The translations under genes were made by a program, and so were the position numbers. A stretch of DNA of 64,000 nt, from the NCBI RefSeq assembly GCF_036244895.1, contig NZ_BQKE01000002.1:1454631-1518630 (forward strand). The letters are read 5' to 3'. The DNA comes from Persicobacter diffluens (GTDB lineage: Bacteria; Bacteroidota; Bacteroidia; Cytophagales; Cyclobacteriaceae). The notes under the pieces are model-generated. The model was not told where the DNA came from. It was given only the letters and a program-made list of their open reading frames with translations, and ran no database searches. Shown piece by piece: positions 35,309 through 45,782 of the stretch (position 1 is its first letter; each line of letters opens with the position of its first letter).

Positions 35309-36025
35309 TTAAGCCATAGAATGGAAAACGTTCAATACGTCATCATCCTCTTCAATTTTTTCCAATAGTTTTTCTACATCCGCCACCTGCTCTTCGTTCA
35401 GTTCTTTGGTTACCTGAGGGATGCGCTCAAATCCGGAAGAAAGAATTTCCATTCCTTTTTCCTCTAAAGCTTTTTGCAGGGCTCCAAAGCTCTTGAAGTC
35501 TCCATAAATCAGGATATCGTCATCTTCGCCATCGGTGAAGACTTCCTCCGCACCATAATCGATGAATTCCAATTCCAATTCTTCCACATCCAGACTGCCG
35601 TCATTCTTTACACGGAAATTGCAGGTGTGATCAAACATAAATTCCACCGAACCGGAAGTACCCAAACTTCCCCCACACTTATTAAAATAGGAGCGAATGT
35701 TCGCAACGGTACGATTGTTATTATCGGTAGCAGTTTCAATCAAAATTGCGATACCATGCGGCGCATATCCCTCAAAAAGGGCTTCTTTATAGTCTGAGGT
35801 GTCTTTCGAAGAAGCTTTTTTGATCGCTCTTTCGATATTGTCTTTGGGCATGTTCTCAGACTTGGCGTTCTGAAGAATCGCTCTTAGACGAGAGTTGCTA
35901 TCCGGATCCGGGCCACTCTCTTTTACAGCGATGGTGATTTCTCGACCTATGCGTGTAAAAGTTTTTGACATATGCGCCCAGCGCTTCATCTTTCTGGCTT
36001 TCCGGAATTCAAATGCTCTTCCCAT
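35309..36025 (-). CDS. yebC: YebC/PmpR-family protein
   Basis: This 238-residue protein has the highly conserved start of the family (MGRAFEFRKARK, WAHMSKTFTRIGREI), the block NSRLRAILQNAKSENMPKDN and the three-domain length. The YebC family binds DNA or, as more recently shown for some members, helps ribosomes pass proline-rich stretches; which applies here is unknown. The middle has the nucleotide-like YEALFEGYAPHGIAILIE variant (EALFEGYAPHGIAILIETAT) expected for it. It is single-gene with its own terminator. The gene symbol reflects the family, not a tested function. Confidence 0.95.
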   Translation of the reverse strand: MGRAFEFRKARKMKRWAHMSKTFTRIGREITIAVKESGPDPDSNSRLRAILQNAKSENMPKDNIERAIKKASSKDTSDYKEALFEGYAPHGIAILIETATDNNNRTVANIRSYFNKCGGSLGTSGSVEFMFDHTCNFRVKNDGSLDVEELELEFIDYGAEEVFTDGEDDDILIYGDFKSFGALQKALEEKGMEILSSGFERIPQVTKELNEEQVADVEKLLEKIEEDDDVLNVFHSMA

Positions 36026-36680
36026 TTTTGTATTTTATTTCAATTGATTTGTTCGCTAAAAATCACCGCCTTTCTGTTGAAAGGAGAATAATGCTGCAAT
36101 TTAAAATCCTTTCTAGCATTGGGCAAATCTTTGTTCGTTGATTTGTTTGAAATCTTGACGGAAAACAAAGATTTTGATCAGAATTTCAAGCAATGGTCCT
36201 GATGGATTTGACTGTTTTACCAATAAATGGGAAGCCCGAAGGAAATTATTACATCGCCCGAAAGTTTTGGCTTTCCTAAAATTTGATGTGCTTTTTTTGG
36301 GGTTTTTTAACAAAAAGGAGAAAAAATAGACCAGAATCAATCTAATGGCGTTTTAATTCTGGCTAGGTGTTTTCCCCTAATTTCCCCAATAAAGAGATAC
36401 CGCCAAATCCCAAATCCCTTGCAGAAAATAAAAGGCCGCTTAGAATGATGTAAGTAGGGTGCAATTTTTGTGAAGGTTTTATGTAATATTAAATGGTTAT
36501 TTACCATGTAATTTCATAAATATAATTAGTCTATAATTAATCATTTTTCCCCTGTTCAGAGTAAACTATAGAAGGAAATTAGATTAAATTTGGAAATAAT
36601 TTCCATTTTCTTATTCATTAAAGAGAAAATGTCATTATTGGGTAGATGATGACAACTTTTAAAAACCAACTTTGACCATA
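36026..36680. other. Long promoter region upstream of the adhesin gene
   Basis: 655 bp lie between the divergent YebC and adhesin genes. A TAAATTTG box (36585-36592) matches the TAnnTTTG consensus but lacks a TTG at the right distance. A 75-codon minus-strand frame (36113-36340) is low-complexity and unlikely to be a gene. No repeat family copy was found here. Confidence 0.5.
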
Positions 36681-39600
36681 ATGAGGGAAAAATTACTTCT
36701 TCCGATTTTTCTATTTATGTTACTATTTCCTCCGCTGGCGGAGGGCTTTTCTAATGGGGTGATACACCCTTTTGAAGGTAGTAACCCCAATGTTTTCGCT
36801 TTTAATGGCTATTTAATTGCGGATTTGAATGGGGATGCACTGATGCTCAATCCGGATTTGGCTGTGAGTGGTGATACTTTGCTTTATAATCAAATGCTAT
36901 TTGATTTTATGAGCGTGTTGAATGCAAACACCATATCCATTAGCCTGGATCCTGCTGATGATACCGGTTTTGTCCCCGGAGCTACCAATGTGGATTTTCC
37001 GACCATGGTAGTGTTTAGTGATAACAGTAGATCGGCTTCTGCGAATATTCAAATCACCCCTACCGGAGGCACAACAAGTGAATACCCGTTCTTCGATTTG
37101 GTGAATCAGCAGACCGTCGAATTTGATTTGTACGATTTGGTAGGGGGAGTTTCAACGCCTTTAGCAGAGGGAACTTATGAAATAACGGCCCGAATTTTTG
37201 ACGGGGCCGGAGGAACAGGAGATATCCTGGCGACCTCCCGTGTATTTTTCCTTGCGATTGATCGCTCCGTACCCACTGCCTGGTTACAGCCGGAGCTTGA
37301 TGCGAACTCCAATACAGGTTTTATTCCTGAGGATAACTTAACCAATTCGGATCGCCCCTTGATAAATTATGCAGGAGTAACGGAATTAGGTCAGACTTTT
37401 AATTTACACATCTCTTATATTTTTGGGGGTATCCAAACGGATTTAGATCCTATTGCCGGATCGAGTCCGGTGAGTCTTCCCCTGGAAGATCCTTCCGGCA
37501 ATGGCCTGGCCGATGGGAATTATGAAATATTTGTCAAGGTAGAGGATGAAGCAGGGAATATGAGTCCTAATTCTCCTATCCTGAATATAGTGGTGGATAC
37601 TTCCGCTCCGGTGAAACCTACCATGCCTATTATGACCGATGCAAGTGATAATGATTTAGGAGATGCCACCACTGAGACGCAGCCTTATTTTAAAACTTCT
37701 ACTGAGGCGAATGCTTTGGTGAAGTTTTATCTTCAGGGAAATCCAACTCCGGTGATTACCATTGATAATCGCAATTTTGGTGGAAGCGGTGTTATTGTTT
37801 ACCGGGCTCAGATATTAAATTCTTTAGCAGACGGTACTTATAGTATATATGCGGAAGCGGAAGATGAAGCGGGTAATGTATCGGAGACTTCAGACCCTTT
37901 AGAGTTTGAAATTGATACTACCCCTCCGGCGGCGCCCTCTATGCCGACCTTGTTTGCCGATGATGATACGGGCGAGTCTAACAGTGATCATATCACCAAA
38001 CTGCTCAATTTAAGGTTTGAAGGTATCGTGGAGCCAGAGGTGAATATCGTATTGCAGGTGGTTGGGGAGTCGGTGACGGCTAATGGTGTTGCCGATGAAA
38101 ACGGGGATTATTTAATTCCGCTTGATTTCACTGCTTTAGGTGCCGGAACATATCAGGTGATCGCTAAAGCAATTGATGCGGCAGGCAATGAATCCGCTTT
38201 TTCAACTCCTCGCGAAGTAACGATTGAAACCACTCCGCCTAATGCACCAAGTGCGCCGGTTTTAACCGCGGCGACAGACTCCGGTAGATCAGATAGTGAT
38301 AATGTCACCAATGCCACGACCATTGAAGTCATTGGGACGACGGACCCGAATTCCAATGTGACCCTGGTCATTACAGGAGTGAGTGGAACCACTACCTATG
38401 GGCCGACCAAATTTGCCGGTGGAAATTATTCCTTTACCATCTCCAATTTACCTGAGGGTAATTTTACTATGCGTGCAGATGCACAGGATGTGGCCGGAAA
38501 TGGGCCGGTACAATCCGGTGTCACTAATTTGACGATTGACCGTACAGCTCCTGCCCAACCTTCCCTTTTGGCTTTGGACCCGGGAAGCGATAGTGGCGTT
38601 CAGGGAGATGATATTACCAATGTTCGAATTCCACAGCTTAATGGTACTACGGAGTTGGATGCCTTTATTGAAGTGAGTAGCTCCATAGATGGAGACTTGG
38701 GCAGCGATATTACCACCACGACAAATTTCGGTTTTATGCCAGGGTCGAATATGAGTTTTGGCTTACATGAGGTGACTTATACGGCCGAAGATTTGGCGGG
38801 TAACCTGTCGCCGGTGTCGGATATTTATGAATTGACCATTGTGGATACCAGTACTCCTGCAGTTACTTTGGTGAGTACCCCATTATCAATTTCAGAGAAT
38901 GGAGGAGTATCTACTACCGTGCTTAGCCTGAGTTCCCTCACAGATACAGATGTAGTGCTGGATTTGGATTTTACAGGAACGGCCACTTTTGGAAGTGATT
39001 ATACCATTTCATTACCAACAAATCAGATTACCATTCCAGCGGGTACACAAACAGCTAATTTTACCCATACGGCTGTTCAGGACAATATTTTAGAAGAGGA
39101 CGAGACCATTGTAACCACGATTAGTGGAGTGGCATCCGGTGGAAATGCGACCATTGGAAATCCAAGTTCCTCTGAGATCACGATAATTGATCAGAGCGCG
39201 CTACCTACCGTAACCGTGGCCGTTGATGTTAATTCTATTTCAGAAAACTCCGCTACTCCGGCTACCATTACCTTAACGGTCAATCCAGCTGCAGAGGTAG
39301 AGACCAGAGTGGATTTGGATTTAAGCGGTACTGCCCTGGTCAATAGAGATTTTACCATTTCCAATACCTCTGTTGTTATTCCGGCAAGTGCCGGTTCGGC
39401 AGATATTGAGGTTTTTCCTATTGATAATAGCATTGTGGACGGAACCAGACAATTAACTGCCAGCCTGACGAATCCGAACAATTTAGTCATTGCCGAGCCT
39501 TCTTCGGTCACCATAGAAATTACCGATGATGACCAGGCACCAGCTGTGACGGCGGTTATTCCTCCTGCGAATAAAACTTATTTATTGGGAGAGGAAATGA

Positions 39601-42600
39601 TTTTCCGGGTGAATTATGATAGCGCCATCACCGTTATTGGTAATCCCGTAATGGAAATTGCCTATAATAATGCGGATGGTAATGGTATTTGGGAAGCCGC
39701 TTTCGACGGTGGAAGCACTACTTCTACGCTTATTTTCAAATATATCGTGGCTGTGGATGATGAGGATATGGACGGTATTACGATTCAATCCATCAATTTG
39801 AAAGGTGGAAGTATGAAGGATGTTCATGGGAATGTTGCTGATTTAACCCTGAATAATGTGGGAAGTACAGCTGGCGTACTGGTGGATGCTAAAATTAATG
39901 ATTTGGCAGAGGTCAGTGAGGATGGCAGTTTGTTGAACCCCGCAGTAACGACCACTGACCAGGACAGACCTACCGGTACCTTAACTTTTGACCGTACGGC
40001 AAATGATGATCCGCAGACGAAAGGTTATAAAATCATGGCCATTGAAAACGGAAGCCTGAAACTACAGTCGGGTACCAATCCTACCATTGGTGTGGGGGAT
40101 TATCTTACTTTGACTGAAGCCAAGACTTTAGGGGTGGTTTTTGAACCAAGTCCCGGATATTTTGGAACAGGGAGAATCCTGCTTCAGGCCACTTTAATTG
40201 AAGGGAATGATAGCGGATTGAATGGTCCTCAAACGGAAATTCTGATTAACATTTTGAGTACGCCAACGGTGACCCTTGCTACGAATCCGCTCGTGATAAG
40301 TGAAAATGGAGGAGTAGCCACTTCCACCCTGAGCCTAACGGCAGCGGCCAGTTCGGATATTACCGTAGCATTAACTTTCACCGGAACGGCGGAGCGGGAT
40401 GTAGATTACAACTTATCTATCCCAGCCAATGAGGTGACCATTCCGGCAGGGCAGACCTCCGTAACCTTTACTTATACCGCTATTGCCGATAATATTTATG
40501 AAGGAGATGAAGCCGTCATTACCACCATCAGTAATATACCCACCGGAAATGCATTTATCGGAACTGAAAACGCCACCACATTGGTGATACAGGATCAGAG
40601 TCCATTGCCGGTAGTGAGCATAGCGGCTAATCCCGTTTCCATTCCGGAGGATTCTCCAACGCCGGCGATTATTACGGTGAATCTGAATCCGGTTTCGGCT
40701 TTGGAGGCGAGAGTAAATTTAAGTTTGACAGGCACTGCTTTAGTGAATTCAGATTATACAATATCTACTACTACTGCGATTATTCCTGCGGGATCCACTT
40801 CTGTAGATATTCAGGTGCAGCCGATTGATAATGATATCGTAGACGGCACACGCCAGTTAATTGCCACCTTGGTCAATCCTACGGATGCAAATATTGGTAG
40901 TCCTAATGCAGTGACCATTGAAATTACGGATGATGATTCTCCACCATCGGTGATCAGTGTAGAGGTGCCGAACAATAAAACTTACCTGATCAATGAAACG
41001 ATGGAATTTACGGTGAACTTTGATCGTGATGTGACGGTGATCGGAAATCCTACCTTGTTGATTGATTTTAATAATGCCGATAACAACGGCACATGGGAAG
41101 CGACCTACGACGCTGTGAATAGTTCGGCCGATGGCTTGAAATTTAAATATACAGTGCAGGCGAATGATGAAGATTTAGATGGCATCACGGTAAGTAGCCT
41201 GTCGCTAAATGGCGCAACGATCCGCGATGGTTTCGGAAATGACGCAGATGTCACCTTGAACAATGTGGGGAATACCAGCGGCGTTTTGGTTGATGCGAAG
41301 GTCAATGATTTTGCCGTGGTTCGAGAAGATGGCGCTTTGTTGAATCCTGCCGAGACTACTGTAGATCAGGATGCGGAAACAGGCAAAATCACCCTGGAAA
41401 GAACCGCTAATGATGAATTGCAGACCAAAGGTTATAAAATCACGGCGATTGAGAATGGTACCCTGGTACGTGATCTTCCCGGAGATCTCGATCTTGCCGT
41501 GGGTGATTATTTGGATTATAGCCAGGCCAGTAGTGTGGGTTTCAGATTTATCCCAACACCGGGATTCTTTGGTACCGGACGCGTGAGGGTGCATGCCACC
41601 CTTATTGAGGCAGATGATGCCGGGCTGAGCGGGCCAACGACTGAGATTATTATCAATGTAAATAGGATTAATCAGCCTCCAGTCATCGTGGATCCGGCAC
41701 CAGCAGCGATTGTGGCCACGTATGGAGATCCTGATTTGGAAGTGGATTTAACCACCTACATACAGGATCCGGATGGTCCGGCAGATGGCGCTACTTTATC
41801 CTACACCATTTCAATTGTGAATGAAGGAGTGGTTACTGGAAGTGTTAATGGCGATCGGGCTTTACTGGATTTCGGGGATATTGGCACCACTCAAATGACC
41901 ATTACTTTGGATGACGGGCAATATGTGGAGACCACCACGACTCAGGTGACGGTCAATCCAGCGATGTTAACCGTTACGGCGGAGGAAAAAATCCGGGAAT
42001 ATGGGGAACCTAATCCGGAATTGACCTATACCTTTAATGGTTTTGTCAATGGAGAAGATGAAAGCATCATTGATGCTCCGGTAGTGATCAACACCACAGC
42101 AACTGTAGGGTCCAATGTGGGAGAATATCCTATCACCATTAGCGGTGGAAATGCGCCTAATTATGAGATTACCTATGTGGCAGGCACTTTGATAATTGTA
42201 CCGGCACCATTGGAGATTATTGCTAATGATACGACCATCATTTATGGTGATCCTATCCCTGAATTCACCGGTACGATCAGTGGAATCAGAAATAATGATG
42301 ACATCACGGATGTTTACGATACTGATGCGAATAGTTCAAGTCCGCCGGGAGATTATTCGATTATTGGCTCCGCCGAAGGGGAGGAAGAGGTGCTGAATAA
42401 TTATGATATTATCCTGACTGATGGAACTTTGACTATTCGTGAGCCAGGAGGCGTGTTTGTGCCTACCGTATTCACTCCAAACGGAGATGGTTCCAATGAT
42501 GTGTTCCGCTTGCGTGCCAGAGGAGTTGCCGAGATTCATTTCCGACTATATAATGCGCAGGGCGTGATCGTCTGGGAAACCAGAAATGTGGCCGAGGCTA

Positions 42601-42743
42601 CCGAAACCGGCTGGGATGGCCGATATGAGGGTAGAGATCAGCCGCAGGGGAATTATGTATGGCAAGTGTCCGGTACACTTACCGATGGAAGTCCAATTGA
42701 ATTGGATGGTAAAAAGTTAGGTAATGTTTCACTTGTCCGCTAA
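36681..42743 (+). CDS. Giant modular cell-surface protein, T9SS type B sorted
   Basis: About 2,020 residues from the ATG at 36681 (an in-frame TTG at 36672 is less likely). After a signal peptide (1-23) come an N-terminal region, five Ig-like domains (about 195-720) whose starts carry DTTPPxxP-type motifs, Calx-beta domain pairs (about 730-950 and 1195-1425), each pair followed by a beta-rich YLLGEEM/VTVIGNP domain and a TxDQD...PGYFGTGR domain, then two MBG-type domains (about 1755-1925) and a C-terminal gliding-type domain (PTVFTPNGDGSNDVFRL, about 1925-2020) that directs type IX secretion. It is probably an adhesin or gliding protein. The PorP/SprF gene 12 bp downstream is its likely partner. 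Confidence 0.93.
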   Translation: MREKLLLPIFLFMLLFPPLAEGFSNGVIHPFEGSNPNVFAFNGYLIADLNGDALMLNPDLAVSGDTLLYNQMLFDFMSVLNANTISISLDPADDTGFVPGATNVDFPTMVVFSDNSRSASANIQITPTGGTTSEYPFFDLVNQQTVEFDLYDLVGGVSTPLAEGTYEITARIFDGAGGTGDILATSRVFFLAIDRSVPTAWLQPELDANSNTGFIPEDNLTNSDRPLINYAGVTELGQTFNLHISYIFGGIQTDLDPIAGSSPVSLPLEDPSGNGLADGNYEIFVKVEDEAGNMSPNSPILNIVVDTSAPVKPTMPIMTDASDNDLGDATTETQPYFKTSTEANALVKFYLQGNPTPVITIDNRNFGGSGVIVYRAQILNSLADGTYSIYAEAEDEAGNVSETSDPLEFEIDTTPPAAPSMPTLFADDDTGESNSDHITKLLNLRFEGIVEPEVNIVLQVVGESVTANGVADENGDYLIPLDFTALGAGTYQVIAKAIDAAGNESAFSTPREVTIETTPPNAPSAPVLTAATDSGRSDSDNVTNATTIEVIGTTDPNSNVTLVITGVSGTTTYGPTKFAGGNYSFTISNLPEGNFTMRADAQDVAGNGPVQSGVTNLTIDRTAPAQPSLLALDPGSDSGVQGDDITNVRIPQLNGTTELDAFIEVSSSIDGDLGSDITTTTNFGFMPGSNMSFGLHEVTYTAEDLAGNLSPVSDIYELTIVDTSTPAVTLVSTPLSISENGGVSTTVLSLSSLTDTDVVLDLDFTGTATFGSDYTISLPTNQITIPAGTQTANFTHTAVQDNILEEDETIVTTISGVASGGNATIGNPSSSEITIIDQSALPTVTVAVDVNSISENSATPATITLTVNPAAEVETRVDLDLSGTALVNRDFTISNTSVVIPASAGSADIEVFPIDNSIVDGTRQLTASLTNPNNLVIAEPSSVTIEITDDDQAPAVTAVIPPANKTYLLGEEMIFRVNYDSAITVIGNPVMEIAYNNADGNGIWEAAFDGGSTTSTLIFKYIVAVDDEDMDGITIQSINLKGGSMKDVHGNVADLTLNNVGSTAGVLVDAKINDLAEVSEDGSLLNPAVTTTDQDRPTGTLTFDRTANDDPQTKGYKIMAIENGSLKLQSGTNPTIGVGDYLTLTEAKTLGVVFEPSPGYFGTGRILLQATLIEGNDSGLNGPQTEILINILSTPTVTLATNPLVISENGGVATSTLSLTAAASSDITVALTFTGTAERDVDYNLSIPANEVTIPAGQTSVTFTYTAIADNIYEGDEAVITTISNIPTGNAFIGTENATTLVIQDQSPLPVVSIAANPVSIPEDSPTPAIITVNLNPVSALEARVNLSLTGTALVNSDYTISTTTAIIPAGSTSVDIQVQPIDNDIVDGTRQLIATLVNPTDANIGSPNAVTIEITDDDSPPSVISVEVPNNKTYLINETMEFTVNFDRDVTVIGNPTLLIDFNNADNNGTWEATYDAVNSSADGLKFKYTVQANDEDLDGITVSSLSLNGATIRDGFGNDADVTLNNVGNTSGVLVDAKVNDFAVVREDGALLNPAETTVDQDAETGKITLERTANDELQTKGYKITAIENGTLVRDLPGDLDLAVGDYLDYSQASSVGFRFIPTPGFFGTGRVRVHATLIEADDAGLSGPTTEIIINVNRINQPPVIVDPAPAAIVATYGDPDLEVDLTTYIQDPDGPADGATLSYTISIVNEGVVTGSVNGDRALLDFGDIGTTQMTITLDDGQYVETTTTQVTVNPAMLTVTAEEKIREYGEPNPELTYTFNGFVNGEDESIIDAPVVINTTATVGSNVGEYPITISGGNAPNYEITYVAGTLIIVPAPLEIIANDTTIIYGDPIPEFTGTISGIRNNDDITDVYDTDANSSSPPGDYSIIGSAEGEEEVLNNYDIILTDGTLTIREPGGVFVPTVFTPNGDGSNDVFRLRARGVAEIHFRLYNAQGVIVWETRNVAEATETGWDGRYEGRDQPQGNYVWQVSGTLTDGSPIELDGKKLGNVSLVR
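38850..41660 (+). repeat. Tandem ~1.4-kb coding duplication inside the adhesin gene
   Basis: Block 1 (about 38850-40257) and block 2 (about 40261-41660) encode the same domain order: two Calx-beta domains, a domain starting near NKTYL(L/I) with VIGNP, and a domain with TNDxxQTKGYKI and PGYFGTGR-type motifs. Closest stretches are VTIEITDDD, NKTYL, NNVGxTxGVLVDAK and FGTGR. The copies are clearly diverged, so the duplication is not recent. Confidence 0.85.
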
Positions 42744-42755
42744 AAAGAAATAACG

Positions 42756-44237
42756 ATGAAGACTTCTTTAATAAAATTAGCCTTTTTGCTTTTAGCCTTG
42801 TTCATTTTAGGGGATCTGAAAGCGCAATCACCATTTTATTCTCAGTTCCAGTTTACGCCTTATTTTACGAATCCGGCGCAGGTGGGCCAGAATAACTTTG
42901 ATGAGGTGTTGGTGCATTATCGAAATACCACCCTGGGAAGTGGCTTCGGTTTACGAACTACCATGGCAGGATATGCGCATCCGATTTATGACAGCAAGGC
43001 CAAAAGACAGGTAGGTTCGGTATCTGGTGCTGTTTCTGATTTCAGAAGCGGAGTAGCCGGTGCCCTGACCAATACCAGGGGATTGATTGGAGCGAATTAT
43101 AACCTTCCAATTGCTCCCAATCACCAAATTGGATTCGGGATGCAGGCTTTGTATTCTTCGGTACGAATTGACTGGAGCAAAATGACCTCCGATTCCCAGT
43201 GGGTGGGCGGAATATTTGATCCCTCTGCCGATTTAGGGGAAAACATGGATATGAATTCCAATAATCAGTTTAACCTGAATTTGGGAATGAACTGGATGTG
43301 GTTTGACCGCTTTGGCCGGGTAAAAGGCATGTTGGGCGTATCGCTTTATGATGCCGTTAATGCCACGACTTTTACCGATACGGGTGAGAAAAATCCACAG
43401 CAGAATTATATTATCAATGGGGAGTTTCGTGCCGCTAAGTTTGATAATCTGGCCATTCGTCCTTTGGGTCGGGCGGTGATTAACAATAATGCCAATTCTT
43501 ATGAGGCAGGGGTGAAACTGGCTTTTGAACCTGATATGATCAATCAGCCAACTGTGGCCTTGGGAAGCTGGTATCGTTTCGATCAGGCGATCGTTTTAGC
43601 ACTGCAGGTTTATTTCGAAAACTTAGCTTTGGGTATTTCCTATGATATTCCTTCCAACAGCAAAGTGGGCGGAAAGATGGGCGCAAATAATGCCATAGAA
43701 TTCGGGGTGACTTACCGCTTCGGTCATTTGAGAGCTCAAAAAGCCCTGGGTTCACCTTCCAGCTATATGAATTCCAATTTGCTGAAAGAGGTGCCTCCTA
43801 CTACTGTTCCGATGAGGAGAATTGACCGGACAGAGGAACCGCCACCAAGCATTATCGAAACGACTTCTGAGGAGCGTATGCCGGCAGATTTGAGAGATGA
43901 ATTGGAAAAAATTAAGCTGCAGTTTGCTTTGGGTAAATTTGATCTGACTGATGATTCAGAGCAGAAGTTGAGAAGAGTGGCTGAAATTCTACGCCAATAT
44001 CCGGAGACCAAGATTTTGGTATTGGGCCATACCTGTACCATTGGGGATGAGGATATTAACAAATTTGTCGGTACCGAGCGTGCCCTGGCCGCCAGAGACC
44101 GTCTGATGGAATATGGCGTTCCACGACAGAATATCCGAATCAAAGGAATGAGCTATACCCAGCCGATAGCCACCAACGATACGGAAGAAGGACGTGCGAA
44201 AAACCGTCGGGCACAGTTCATTATTATTGATCAGTAA
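42756..44237 (+). CDS. PorP/SprF-like protein fused to an OmpA domain
   Basis: This 493-residue outer-membrane protein has a signal peptide (1-23, cut before QSPFYSQF) and a PorP/SprF beta-barrel (about 24-330) starting with the family motif QFxFTPYFTNPAQVG and ending with IEFGVTYRFGHLR. A proline-rich linker (PPTTVPMRRIDRTEEPPP) leads to an OmpA/MotB peptidoglycan-binding domain (about 375-490; ILVLGHTCTIGD, RALAARDRLMEYGV, NRRAQF). PorP/SprF proteins help type IX secretion of type B substrates, and this one follows such a substrate by 12 bp. The added OmpA domain would tie it to the cell wall. A terminator follows. Confidence 0.92.
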   Translation: MKTSLIKLAFLLLALFILGDLKAQSPFYSQFQFTPYFTNPAQVGQNNFDEVLVHYRNTTLGSGFGLRTTMAGYAHPIYDSKAKRQVGSVSGAVSDFRSGVAGALTNTRGLIGANYNLPIAPNHQIGFGMQALYSSVRIDWSKMTSDSQWVGGIFDPSADLGENMDMNSNNQFNLNLGMNWMWFDRFGRVKGMLGVSLYDAVNATTFTDTGEKNPQQNYIINGEFRAAKFDNLAIRPLGRAVINNNANSYEAGVKLAFEPDMINQPTVALGSWYRFDQAIVLALQVYFENLALGISYDIPSNSKVGGKMGANNAIEFGVTYRFGHLRAQKALGSPSSYMNSNLLKEVPPTTVPMRRIDRTEEPPPSIIETTSEERMPADLRDELEKIKLQFALGKFDLTDDSEQKLRRVAEILRQYPETKILVLGHTCTIGDEDINKFVGTERALAARDRLMEYGVPRQNIRIKGMSYTQPIATNDTEEGRAKNRRAQFIIIDQ

Positions 44238-44259
44238 TTTGTGTTTTTTTTTGATATTG

Positions 44260-44292
44260 AAAATCCTTGTCGGTTTCGGCAAGGATTTTTTT
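44260..44292 (+). terminator. Terminator of the adhesin/PorP operon
   Basis: AATCCTTG...CAAGGATT stem with T7 tail, about 23 bp past the stop. Confidence 0.88.
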
Positions 44293-44382
44293 GTAAGAAT
44301 GGGGGACTTTTCCATTCTGTTGTGAGAAGCATTAGCCTATAAAATAAATTACAGTCTTTGATTTGAGCTGGCTTATGCCTGC

Positions 44383-44603
44383 TTAACCCGGCTTATTCCT
44401 GCGTAAATCCTCGCATAGCTTTAAGACGGGAAAATCGCGAAATACTTTCCTGTTTCGGTGTTTTTTCAAAGAAGAAGAGGAAGGAGGAGAGCTCAAGTTT
44501 GCCACGATTTGGGTAATAAAAATTCAGGAAAAACAGTGATGCTCACCTGGTAATTAGGTGTTTATGCCGAGTCGTTAAGTCTGCCTGCAAATAATTCGCC
44601 TAA
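44383..44603 (+). repeat. MITE-like element, copy 11
   Basis: Starts TTAACCCGGCTTATTCCTGC and ends GCCTGCAAATAATTCGCC then TAA. Core: CTCGCATAGCTTTAAGACGGG, TTTCCTGTTTCGG, GAGGAAGGAGGAGAGCTCAAG. It lies between the adhesin operon and the hydrolase gene. The remaining ~190 bp before the hydrolase show no gene. Confidence 0.82.
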
Positions 44604-44791
44604 AGCTATATTGCATTAAAATGGACTTTCCCAGAATGAAAAATTATAAGGAAAATTAATGTAGGTAGAATCCATAGTTTTAGACTTTGTTGGAATAGTG
44701 CAAACGTTATCAAGGGTTTGCAATTTAATTGTTTGTGAATTCGGTGTATTCAAGTAGAATGCTTAAATTCTTGTATCAACAATTATCAATT

Positions 44792-45643
44792 ATGCGCTAT
44801 CTACTCTTGTTTATCTGGCTGTGGTTTACAGCCATCGGTGCTGCCTCTGATGAGGATATCACGCACTGTGGCCCTACCAATACGGCTCTTTTTGCACAGC
44901 TTGGGGAAGAGCTTGCTTTTAGGAACCAACATGAAATACCCTTTCCATTGGATTTTCAGGTCAATCATGGGGAGTGGGTGGATATACCCGTGGAGGGGGA
45001 GCAGCCGGCTCGTGCCTTTTGGGTGAAACCCGAGGTAGCCTCGACCAAGTATTTATTGGTCTTTCATGAGTGGTGGGGTTTGAATGATTATGTGCTTCAG
45101 GAGTCTGAACGATTGTTTGAAGCCCTGGGAGAAAAGGTAAATGTTTTGGCCCTGGACCTGTATGATGGAAAAGTGGCCACTAAGCGGGAGGAAGCAGCAA
45201 AATTTATGAAGGAAGCTCCGGAAAGCCGAATCATGGCCATATTGAGCGGAGCGAAAGCCTTTGCAGGAGAAGGGGCCACCTTTGGCACCATAGGCTGGTG
45301 CTACGGTGGTGGGTGGTCGTTACGGGCCACTTTGGCAATGGGCGATGCGGCAGAGGCATGTGTGCTTTATTATGGCATGCCGGTAAGCGAGGTGGAGGAG
45401 TTGAAAAAGTTAGAGGCGCCTGTTTTAGGGATTTTTGCCCGGGAGGATAAGTGGGTCAATACTGAGGTGGTAAAACAGTTCGAAAGCAATATGGAGGCTG
45501 CGGGTAAGGAATTGACCGTGAGTAATTATGAGGCAGATCACGCCTTTGCGAATCCATCTTCTCCACGATATACGGCGGTGGCTGCTCAGGACGCCAATAA
45601 AAAATCACTGGCCTTCCTCAAGCAGCATTTCGTATATCGATAA
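44792..45643 (+). CDS. Dienelactone hydrolase family protein, exported
   Basis: This 283-residue alpha/beta-hydrolase of the dienelactone hydrolase family starts at the ATG at 44792, which places a signal peptide (MRYLLLFIWLWFTAIGAAS) at the very N-terminus; a longer frame from 44729 would bury it. The nucleophile is C170 in IGWCYGGGW, with acid in the FAREDKWV block and histidine in the EADHAFANP block. HEWWGLNDYV is the family's oxyanion-side motif. Cys as nucleophile is typical of the true dienelactone hydrolases. The physiological ester or lactone substrate is unknown. It precedes the GH63-like gene by 139 bp in the same direction and may be linked to it. Confidence 0.9.
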   Translation: MRYLLLFIWLWFTAIGAASDEDITHCGPTNTALFAQLGEELAFRNQHEIPFPLDFQVNHGEWVDIPVEGEQPARAFWVKPEVASTKYLLVFHEWWGLNDYVLQESERLFEALGEKVNVLALDLYDGKVATKREEAAKFMKEAPESRIMAILSGAKAFAGEGATFGTIGWCYGGGWSLRATLAMGDAAEACVLYYGMPVSEVEELKKLEAPVLGIFAREDKWVNTEVVKQFESNMEAAGKELTVSNYEADHAFANPSSPRYTAVAAQDANKKSLAFLKQHFVYR

Positions 45644-45782
45644 GCATTTTTCTGCAACCGTTTTCGGAAAATTCTTTTTCCTCAAATAATGCTAATTCTA
45701 TCATAATATGGAGAATTGCTTTAATTTCGGATTGATTATTAAGGGTTCGAAAGGTTTCGAACTTCCCCCCAAAATAAAAGAG

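Noticed and set aside
36585..36592. TAAATTTG as the adhesin gene promoter
   Set aside because: Matches the -7 box but there is no TTG 17-23 bp upstream; kept only as a remark.
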